From an uncultured Bacilli bacterium (lineage in GTDB: Bacteria > Bacillota_I > Bacilli_A > RF39 > UBA660): a stretch of DNA of 7,425 nucleotides. The translations under genes were made by a program, and so were the position numbers. The stretch spans positions 1 through 7,425 of the forward strand of contig CANQOD010000058.1 in the NCBI GenBank assembly GCA_947625395.1. Reading direction: 5' to 3'. Positions 1 through 5,673 of the stretch are shown here, in pieces (position 1 is the stretch's first letter; every line of letters starts with the position of its first letter). The notes beneath the pieces are model-generated. The model saw nothing but the letters and a program-made list of their open reading frames with translations, was not told where the DNA came from and did not search any database.

Positions 1-785
1 CCTGGAAATAACAAACTATTTTCATCCTTAAACTGTGGATTTGCTACTAAAAACTCTGCATTCGAAATTTTATTATTGTAAGCAACATCACTAATCGTAT
101 CCCCCTCCTGAACAATATACTTTTTCTGTTCTTCAAGAGTTCCAAACATTAAAAACTTGGATAAATCTTCGGTTGTTTGGTAAATGGTTTTATTCACAGG
201 AATATTTTCTTCGCGAATCACAATCTTATTTTCTATATAAACATTCTCTATTTTACTTCCTGTATTCTTGATTTCTTTTTGGGTGTTGTTTAAATAATTT
301 TCATAATCGTCGGTATTGATAAAAGAATGAATGGTATTTTCCACAGCTTCTTCAAAAATTTTTTTATCTAAGACATAAATTACAGTATCTTTTGCTTTTA
401 CCGTATCCTCTGTTTCTTCTTTTTCTTCAAGCCCTTTTATTGTAATACTATATCCTTTAATCGTAAAAGGAGAAATATTCTGAATTTTATTATAGATATT
501 TTCTGTGGTACTGATTTTCTCATCATATGTAATTTCTTGTTCTACATCTAAATCGACAGGCGCATAAACTTTTTTGACATCATACTTTTCTTTTAAATGA
601 TTTTGTGCCTTATCAATATAGTTCTCTAGTTCTGTTTTAGATTCCACAAGGCCGATAGATTTCCCTTGTAAATAAACACGATAAACTTGTACTGGCTCCT
701 GGGCTCTTGTTTTTGCTCCCAATAAAACAAAGACAAAGGCTAAAATTGAAGCACTCATAACATTTAAAATATTTTTTGTATCCAA
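1..785 (-). CDS. Secreted LysM-domain protein, probable cell-wall hydrolase (C-terminus cut by window edge)
   Basis: The reading frame stays open for 261 codons from a probable TTG start to the window edge, so the C-terminus is missing. Residues about 5-28 form a short basic start plus a hydrophobic stretch (ASILAFVFVLLGAKTRAQ), which is a signal peptide or membrane anchor. Residues about 30-215 contain two similar alpha/beta segments, one beginning VYRVYLQGKSIGLVES and one beginning TVIYVLDKKIFEEAVE. A LysM peptidoglycan-binding domain starts at residue 223 (YIVQEGDTISDVAYNN, then FLVANPQ) and ends near the edge. In Bacillota this layout usually continues into a G5 domain and an M23 metallopeptidase, so murein hydrolase is my inference; no catalytic residue is visible. 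The first in-frame ATG (758-756) has no Shine-Dalgarno, whereas TTG at 785-783 has AAGGG about 10 nt upstream and adds a positively charged n-region. The start lies 2 nt after the dnaB stop, so the gene is probably co-transcribed and translationally coupled. Confidence 0.8.
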   Translation of the reverse strand, partial: MDTKNILNVMSASILAFVFVLLGAKTRAQEPVQVYRVYLQGKSIGLVESKTELENYIDKAQNHLKEKYDVKKVYAPVDLDVEQEITYDEKISTTENIYNKIQNISPFTIKGYSITIKGLEEKEETEDTVKAKDTVIYVLDKKIFEEAVENTIHSFINTDDYENYLNNTQKEIKNTGSKIENVYIENKIVIREENIPVNKTIYQTTEDLSKFLMFGTLEEQKKYIVQEGDTISDVAYNNKISNAEFLVANPQFKDENSLLFP

Positions 786-787
786 AG

Positions 788-2134
788 CTATTCATCCCTT
801 TTCTCTTTTGTTAAATTTAAAAACGTACTGGTATCTTTCTTAAATAATAACTCTATTGTTGCCGTTGCACCATTTCGATGTTTACCAATAATTAATTCAC
901 TGACACTTGTATTGTCATTTAATTTTGCTTCTTTATTATAGTAGTCATCACGATAAAGGAAAGCAACAATATCTGCATCTTGTTCAATAGAACCTGATTC
1001 ACGTAAATCACTCATCATTGGACGTTTATCTTCTCGACCCTCAACTGCACGAGATAATTGTGCAAGAGCAACAATGGGAATATGTAGTTCCATCGCGAGT
1101 GTTTTTAAACTACGAGAAATATCTGCGACTTCTTGTTGACGATTGCTTCCGTAATTTTTTCCTCCAGAAATCAACTGTAAATAATCGATAACGACTAATC
1201 CTAATCCTTTTTCGCGAGAAGCTAATCTGCGACATTTCGCCCGAATCTCGCCAATACTAATTCCAGGTGTATCATCAATATAAAGAGAAGCATTTTCTAG
1301 TTGGCTGACTGCTTCATTAATTCTTCTCCAGTCTTGATTCATTAGCATTCCGCTTCGAAATTTATATCCCTCAATTTGTCCTAGTGAAGATAAAATACGA
1401 TTGGCAATTTGCTCAGCACCCATTTCAAGCGTAAAAATCGCCACTGTTTTATCGGTATTCATCGCTACATTGGTAGCAAGATTAAGGGCAAACGCTGTTT
1501 TTCCCATGGCAGGCCGGGCAGCAATAATCACCAATTCATTTTCATGAAGTCCTGAAGTTAGCTTATCCAAATCATACCAACCGGTAGGAAGACCCGTAAG
1601 TTCTCCTTGGGAAGAGGCTAACTTTTCTAGATTGCTTTGTGTTTTGACAAGCACTTCTTGAATAGAACGAAACTCACTTGTTTTTCTCGTTTTAGACAAG
1701 GATAAGATTTTTCGTTCTGCTTCATCAAGGGTTTCATTAATGCTTTCCTCTTGATTATAGCCGGAGGTCGCAATATTGGTAGCTGTATCAATGAGTTTTC
1801 TTAAAATTGCATCATCTTCTACTTCCTTAATATAATAGGAAACATTCGCACTGGTTGGAACAAAATTCACAACTTCAGTTAAATAAGGCACGCCACCTGC
1901 ATCTTGCAGTGTATTTTTTTTCTGAAGTTCACTGGTGACAGTTGTTAAATCAACTGGAATTTTTTGGTCCACTAAACTTGTCAAAGCATCAAAAATCTGA
2001 GCATTTTTCCGTTCATAAAACGACTCTTCATTTAATGTTTCTACCACATCTGTAAGGGCTTCTCGTGATAAAAAACAAGCACCTAAAACACTCATTTCTG
2101 CTTCTAAATTGTGGGGTAATTCTCGTAATGCCAT
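788..2134 (-). CDS. dnaB: Replicative DNA helicase DnaB
   Basis: This is the hexameric 5'-3' helicase that unwinds DNA ahead of the replication fork and recruits primase (called DnaC in Bacillus subtilis). At 448 aa it is full length for the family. Residues about 5-110 form the DnaB N-terminal domain (NLEAEMSVLGACF), followed by a helical linker to about 180. The RecA-like motor begins at GLPTGWYDLDKLTSGL (from 181). The Walker A is ARPAMGKT at 206-213 with Lys212, and the Walker B is VVIDYLQL with Asp317. Further conserved elements are LAQLSRAVEGREDKRP and SDLRESGSIEQDADIV. The ATG is fixed by AGGAGG 7 nt upstream. It follows rplI by 11 nt and precedes the LysM gene by 2 nt, so all are likely one transcript. 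All catalytic motifs are present and there is no intein. Confidence 0.98.
   Translation of the reverse strand: MALRELPHNLEAEMSVLGACFLSREALTDVVETLNEESFYERKNAQIFDALTSLVDQKIPVDLTTVTSELQKKNTLQDAGGVPYLTEVVNFVPTSANVSYYIKEVEDDAILRKLIDTATNIATSGYNQEESINETLDEAERKILSLSKTRKTSEFRSIQEVLVKTQSNLEKLASSQGELTGLPTGWYDLDKLTSGLHENELVIIAARPAMGKTAFALNLATNVAMNTDKTVAIFTLEMGAEQIANRILSSLGQIEGYKFRSGMLMNQDWRRINEAVSQLENASLYIDDTPGISIGEIRAKCRRLASREKGLGLVVIDYLQLISGGKNYGSNRQQEVADISRSLKTLAMELHIPIVALAQLSRAVEGREDKRPMMSDLRESGSIEQDADIVAFLYRDDYYNKEAKLNDNTSVSELIIGKHRNGATATIELLFKKDTSTFLNLTKEKRDE
796..800 (-). promoter_or_regulatory. Ribosome binding site supporting a TTG start
   Basis: The coding strand reads AAGGGATG, with AAGGG ending 10 nt before TTG at 785. 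It lies inside the last codons of dnaB. It is the only Shine-Dalgarno-like sequence near the start of the LysM gene and is the reason for preferring TTG over the ATG 27 nt downstream. Confidence 0.5.
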
Positions 2135-2141
2135 CTTCTTA

Positions 2142-2147
2142 CCTCCT
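2142..2147 (-). promoter_or_regulatory. dnaB ribosome binding site overlapping the rplI stop codon
   Basis: The coding strand reads AGGAGG, 7 nt upstream of the dnaB ATG. The rplI stop TAG occupies 2146-2148, so its last two bases are part of the Shine-Dalgarno. A ribosome terminating on rplI therefore sits directly on the dnaB initiation site, which suggests translational coupling. Confidence 0.8.
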
Positions 2148-2586
2148 ACTTGATTAAATGCACTTTTATTTTTGCTTTGATGTCCTGAAATAAGATAATT
2201 TCTACATCATGAAATCCTAAGCTTGAAAGAGAGGAACAGGGAACGATTTGTGTTTTATCCACTGTGTAGCCACTCTTTCCTAAGGCCTCTTTGATTTGCT
2301 TGATGCTAACGCTTCCAAACACCTTATCTCCTTGGCCTGTTTTTACCTGAAAATCAAATGTTTCTTTTTCTAATCGTTCTTTCAATTCTTTGGCAAGTTG
2401 ACGTTTTTCATTTGTTTCTTCTTGTTTTCTCTTTTGTTCCTCTTTTAGATTTTGTTTATTTTTATCATTTGCAACAACAGCATAGCCTTTTTTGATTAAG
2501 AAGTTTTCAGCATAACCGTCTTTGACTGTCTTAATCTCACCCTTTTTACCCTGTCCTTTTACATCTTTGATAAAAATAACTTGCAT
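2146..2586 (-). CDS. rplI: 50S ribosomal protein L9
   Basis: L9 binds 23S rRNA near the base of the L1 stalk and helps maintain reading-frame fidelity. At 146 aa it is close to the usual 148-150. The N-terminal RNA-binding domain is clear: [18 protein letters not shown], then [17 protein letters not shown] (about 1-40). A long charged helix follows at about 41-75 ([18 protein letters not shown] region), then a C-terminal domain with [17 protein letters not shown] and [17 protein letters not shown] ends 7 nt before the ATG and lies within the last codons of the upstream phosphoesterase gene, whose stop is only 2 nt away. The gene sits in its usual place between the GdpP-type gene and dnaB. Confidence 0.98.
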   Translation of the reverse strand: MQVIFIKDVKGQGKKGEIKTVKDGYAENFLIKKGYAVVANDKNKQNLKEEQKRKQEETNEKRQLAKELKERLEKETFDFQVKTGQGDKVFGSVSIKQIKEALGKSGYTVDKTQIVPCSSLSSLGFHDVEIILFQDIKAKIKVHLIK

Positions 2587-2588
2587 TT

Positions 2589-3584
2589 CTACTCTCCTTC
2601 CAAATCTTTTAAAACTTTTAATAGTTTTTCTTCGACTTTTCGAATGGAACTCTCTTCAATTCTTGCCGCAGCTCCATGCTCATCTCCTCCACCACCAAAG
2701 GTAGATAAGACCTCTCCTACATTGAGGCCACCGGTACTTCTTGCACTAATACCAATTGTTTTTTCGCCCACTTTTCCGATAACAAATGTTGTTTCAATAT
2801 CATTAAAAAATAGAAGTGTATCGGCAATTTTCGCCAAATCTTCACGTCTATAAATAGTATAGGCGCTCCCTTTTGAAATTGCAATTGTTTTATTCGTAAT
2901 GGAAACATCATTCATTAATTTCTGTCGCTCAATATATTCTTTGATATCTTGTTTTAATAGGTACTGTACTTTTTTAGGAGAAGCACCTTGATTGGCTAAA
3001 AAGTAAGCGGTGTAGTAAGTATCTTCTGTTGTCTTCAAAGTAAAGTTATTGGTATCTAAAACGATGCCCGATAACACTAAAGTACTATAGTAAGGGTCTA
3101 TTTTTGTTTGATAAAATTCAATGAGATTCGCAACCATTTCACAAGTACTTGAAACTTCTGTATCAATGATTTCCAGCTCACAAGGAATCGATGTTTTTCC
3201 TTTGTCATGATGGTCGATAACGATTCGATGGGCTTCATCAAAATAATCCAAAACGTCTTTATTTTGAACGAGTTCTTTTTTATTCGTGTCTAGTATCAAC
3301 AATAAATTCCGACTCATTCTTGGATAGAAATGTTCTTGGATTTCCTCGCCTTTTAAAATAGCAATACAGCCCTCTAATTCTTGCAAGATTTTGGAAACAC
3401 CTAATTCATGCTTTTTATCATCAATAATGAGATAACAATTCTTTTTCATTTTCTCTAGAATCGAATAGAAACCGATAGAACTTCCTAATGCATCCAAATC
3501 TAAATCTTGATGGGCCATGATAAAGATATTTTTTGCTTTTCTGATTTTTCTTCCTAATTGCTTTCTTTGTTCAACGATTTTCAT
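2589..3584 (-). CDS. gdpP: GdpP-type DHH/DHHA1 phosphodiesterase lacking the N-terminal sensory half
   Basis: Likely hydrolyses the second messenger c-di-AMP to pApA. The DHH domain carries the metal-ligand motifs [11 protein letters not shown] (His25, Asp29, Asp31), LLLILDTNK (Asp99), IVIDHHDKG (Asp124-His-His126) and [13 protein letters not shown] (Asp177). The DHHA1 domain ends with [13 protein letters not shown] (GGGG at 297-300). Elements such as [29 protein letters not shown] and [10 protein letters not shown] resemble the C-terminal half of GdpP/YybT more than NrnA, and the place upstream of rplI-dnaB is that of gdpP. Full GdpP is about 650 aa with two membrane helices, a PAS and a degenerate GGDEF domain; here there are only 331 aa and no membrane segment, so the protein should be cytosolic. 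The start is secure: AGGAGG lies 5 nt upstream of ATG, with a promoter just behind it. All metal ligands are present, so this is a working short form and not a pseudogene. A nanoRNase/pApA-hydrolase role is the alternative. Confidence 0.9.
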   Translation of the reverse strand: MKIVEQRKQLGRKIRKAKNIFIMAHQDLDLDALGSSIGFYSILEKMKKNCYLIIDDKKHELGVSKILQELEGCIAILKGEEIQEHFYPRMSRNLLLILDTNKKELVQNKDVLDYFDEAHRIVIDHHDKGKTSIPCELEIIDTEVSSTCEMVANLIEFYQTKIDPYYSTLVLSGIVLDTNNFTLKTTEDTYYTAYFLANQGASPKKVQYLLKQDIKEYIERQKLMNDVSITNKTIAISKGSAYTIYRREDLAKIADTLLFFNDIETTFVIGKVGEKTIGISARSTGGLNVGEVLSTFGGGGDEHGAAARIEESSIRKVEEKLLKVLKDLEGE

Positions 3585-3589
3585 ATTTA

Positions 3590-3595
3590 CCTCCT
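3590..3595 (-). promoter_or_regulatory. Strong ribosome binding site of the GdpP-type gene
   Basis: AGGAGG on the coding strand, 5 nt before the ATG at 3584. It matters because it fixes the start of the shortened protein and argues against a longer reading frame that lost its beginning. Confidence 0.85.
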
Positions 3596-3613
3596 AGACA
3601 ATACCCCAACATA

Positions 3614-3641
3614 ATTATACTACAAAAAACAGTTATCAAAA
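3614..3641 (-). promoter_or_regulatory. Sigma-A-type promoter of the gdpP-rplI-dnaB-LysM operon
   Basis: A perfect -10 box TATAAT lies at 3614-3619 on the minus strand, 30 nt upstream of the gdpP start. The -35 is weak: TTTTGA at 3636-3641 gives a 16-nt spacer, while the better match TTGATA at 3634-3639 gives only 14 nt. Both -35 candidates fall inside the terminator hairpin of the upstream gene, so the two signals overlap. This is the only spacer before the operon and there is no other promoter-like sequence in it. Confidence 0.6.
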
Positions 3642-3662
3642 GGAAAAGTTTTCGATAACTGT
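3624..3662 (-). terminator. Rho-independent terminator of the complete surface-protein gene
   Basis: On the minus strand, ACAGTTATC (3662-3654) pairs perfectly with GATAACTGT (3637-3629), and the stem extends through AAAA/TTTT with one bulged C. It is followed directly by six T (3629-3624). It lies about 30 nt after the stop codon of the surface-protein gene. No T tract follows on the plus strand, so it acts on minus-strand transcription only. The stem is AT-rich and may be leaky. Confidence 0.8.
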
Positions 3663-3693
3663 CTATACAAATTGCTTATAGATTAGAAGATTT

Positions 3694-5580
3694 TTAGTGA
3701 GCAGTTGGTGTTAAGACTTGACGAAAGGAAATACGGTCATAGAGGCCACCGTGCGCATTATTATAATGAAAAACACCTGTTCCTATCGTATCAAACCAAC
3801 CACCACGCGCGGACCATGCATATGTCGTAGTCATTTTAATTGCATAATCACTATACCAGTTTTCTGTTTCATTTAAAGCGTGACCTTTGCATGAAGTGCC
3901 ATTACAAGTAGTTAGCGGGTCACCACTTGTATAATTATCGTAATATTTGTCTAGAGGCCATTCGCGTCCTTGTATACTTCCGCTTGTTAATTGCCCAGTA
4001 TACCCAGAGTTATTAACAGCTGTATTTCCTGACATCTTATTGAGGACTCCCATGGTATACTCCCATGAACCTCCACTCATGTCATAAATTCCCGTAATAT
4101 TTCCAGTTGTACTCGCTCCAGCTCCAGCATATCCTTGACCTCCGCCTCGGTCAATCATTACATCATACTGATTTCCACAAGTAGCAGTACCGCCCGAACC
4201 GAGTAGCCCTGACGAGCAACCTGTCATATAGGCATTATAGTTATTTGTATACACTTCTTTATTCGCTCCACTATATAAAGGATTCCCATACTTTCCATAC
4301 TTACTTTGCGTGAGATAACTGATAAGTGCCCACTCACTTGTTTTCATCGCATGGCTGTCATACGTAACATCAAACCCAAATACATTGCCACTTTCTGTCA
4401 TTCGTCGTGAAACTAAATCAAGAGTCGATACGCGAATATTTCGCCAACTATAGACATTGGGCTTGATAATTGCCTTGTTGGGTTCCTCTGTATCACTTTG
4501 GGCAGCTGCTGTACTGGATACACCAACGCCGGTACCATTTCCGGTACTATATCCTGTTTCAAATTTGCCAACCCAAATCCCCGAAAGTTCCTCTTCTCCA
4601 AATGTAAATCCTGGTGGCGTATACCAATTCGTTGCATATTTTCCTGTATATTGGGCTGAACCATCTTCGTCTTTTTCATCTTTTCGAATGAACTTGATAT
4701 CAATCTCTCCGGGTAACAATTGGCTTGGCTCATCGCTTCTTCCCTCTTCTTTCTTCCCATAGTAATGTGTTCCGTCTTCACTCTTGATAGTATAACTATA
4801 TCGCGGTATCCACACCCACATTTGAAGAATATCTGCCATTTTTACTTCCGTTCCTGCTTCCGCTTTTTGATATCCACTTCGACTTGTTGCAGTCACGGTT
4901 ACTGCATTTGCCCATTCTTGATTATTATAGTTATACCACTCACTTGTGACATCTGCTTTCTCCCATCGCTTATCAGTTGTGTCATAGACAACAGGTATCA
5001 TATTATCGGCAAGAATTGGTCCATTTGGTTGATTCACTTGCGTTGCATTGATGGCTACTTTTCCATAAAACATTTTTCCTTGGGCTTCATTTCCAGCATT
5101 GATATCTAGCCAAATTTTCAACTCATAATAAATACGATTTTGTTCTCCTCTTTTTAAGTTTCCACTGTCAATCACTCTATTTTCCGTTAAACTATCTGTC
5201 TTATCTAAGTTCACTCTCTTTAATTCATAACGGATATCATTATATGGAATATATTCACATTCCTTACATTCTGCTTGTTTTTCTTTATTATCAATCAACA
5301 TTAAATCATAATCGACATCTACTAAACTATTATTTTGGATATAAAATTGGAAACTATTACCTACTTTTCCTGTTTCATCAACAACTGGGATAGCATTTTC
5401 TAAAATTAAATCTCCATTCGTTTCTATTAAAATGATATCCAAATTATTTCCCTTTACACTCACTTCTTTTTTACCAATCACTGTTAGTCTTAGCCAAGCA
5501 TAACTAATTCCTATAAATAAGACAACAAAAAGAACTAGAATGCCTAGTACTTTTTTATGTTCTTTTATCCACTTTCTCAT
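3694..5580 (-). CDS. Envelope protein with TasA/SipW-like N-terminus and FGE/C-type-lectin-like C-terminus (complete copy)
   Basis: 628 aa; I know no named gene for it. Residues 1-10 are basic (MRKWIKEHKK), 11-26 are hydrophobic, and YAWL follows at 27-30, resembling SipW-dependent signal peptides; it could equally be an uncleaved anchor. Residues about 40-182 look beta-rich, with FYIQNNSLVDVDYDL, a CxxC (Cys105, Cys108) and FYGKVAINATQ, recalling TasA/camelysin-like domains (inference). Residues 206-227 carry a WY-NYNN-WANAV motif and 248-265 MADILQMWVWIPRYSYTI. The C-terminal part (about 325-628) has marks of the sulfatase-modifying-factor fold: GIYDMSGGSWEY (497-508), W589-SARGGW and SFRQVL (618-623). 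The catalytic Cys pair that in FGE follows RGGS is absent, so binding seems likelier than enzymatic activity. Cys455, 468, 559 and 564 may form disulfides. There is no LPXTG. GAGGG lies 8 nt before the ATG. The gene follows a paralogue by 93 nt. Confidence 0.85.
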   Translation of the reverse strand: MRKWIKEHKKVLGILVLFVVLFIGISYAWLRLTVIGKKEVSVKGNNLDIILIETNGDLILENAIPVVDETGKVGNSFQFYIQNNSLVDVDYDLMLIDNKEKQAECKECEYIPYNDIRYELKRVNLDKTDSLTENRVIDSGNLKRGEQNRIYYELKIWLDINAGNEAQGKMFYGKVAINATQVNQPNGPILADNMIPVVYDTTDKRWEKADVTSEWYNYNNQEWANAVTVTATSRSGYQKAEAGTEVKMADILQMWVWIPRYSYTIKSEDGTHYYGKKEEGRSDEPSQLLPGEIDIKFIRKDEKDEDGSAQYTGKYATNWYTPPGFTFGEEELSGIWVGKFETGYSTGNGTGVGVSSTAAAQSDTEEPNKAIIKPNVYSWRNIRVSTLDLVSRRMTESGNVFGFDVTYDSHAMKTSEWALISYLTQSKYGKYGNPLYSGANKEVYTNNYNAYMTGCSSGLLGSGGTATCGNQYDVMIDRGGGQGYAGAGASTTGNITGIYDMSGGSWEYTMGVLNKMSGNTAVNNSGYTGQLTSGSIQGREWPLDKYYDNYTSGDPLTTCNGTSCKGHALNETENWYSDYAIKMTTTYAWSARGGWFDTIGTGVFHYNNAHGGLYDRISFRQVLTPTAH

Positions 5581-5588
5581 TCATGACA

Positions 5589-5593
5589 CCCTC
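5589..5593 (-). promoter_or_regulatory. Ribosome binding site of the complete surface-protein gene
   Basis: GAGGG on the coding strand, 8 nt before the ATG at 5580. It supports this ATG over the out-of-frame ATG that overlaps it 4 nt upstream. Confidence 0.65.
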
Positions 5594-5604
5594 ATTCTGA
5601 TGTC

Positions 5605-5610
5605 ATTATA
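5605..5610 (-). promoter_or_regulatory. Candidate promoter -10 box of the complete surface-protein gene
   Basis: A perfect TATAAT on the minus strand, 24 nt upstream of the start codon. I find no convincing TTGACA-like -35 at 16-18 nt, because that position falls in the G8 tract. Either the promoter depends on an activator or on tract length, or the gene is mainly read through from the upstream paralogue, since no good terminator separates the two. Confidence 0.45.
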
Positions 5611-5623
5611 TCTTCTAAAACTA

Positions 5624-5631
5624 CCCCCCCC
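5624..5631 (-). repeat. Homopolymer tract of eight G in the promoter region
   Basis: The coding strand carries eight consecutive G, with its nearest end 13 nt upstream of the TATAAT box. I saw no other G or C run of this length in the window, which is otherwise AT-rich. Runs of this kind between or beside promoter elements change length by slipped-strand mispairing and switch surface-protein genes in several bacteria (for example porA and opc of Neisseria). That it does so here is inference. Confidence 0.75.
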
Positions 5632-5673
5632 GATTTATTCTATTTCGGCATACGTTTTCTCGAAGGAGATACA

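Noticed and set aside
3585..3693. Decayed remains of the N-terminal half of GdpP
   Set aside because: The spacer is short and fully explained by an RBS, a promoter and a terminator; no membrane- or PAS-coding remnant fits.
3694..3760. Sortase anchoring signal at the end of the surface protein
   Set aside because: The C-terminus ends in SFRQVLTPTAH with no LPXTG, hydrophobic tail or basic end.
4457..4762. Plus-strand open frame, with a similar one at 6383-6760
   Set aside because: They are antisense shadows of the same conserved stretch in the two paralogues. Their similarity follows from the duplication, and neither has a convincing ribosome binding site.
5620..5673. Terminator between the two surface-protein genes
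   Set aside because: Only 4-bp inverted pairs are present (for example TCTC/GAGA and CCGA/TCGG), with no T tract.
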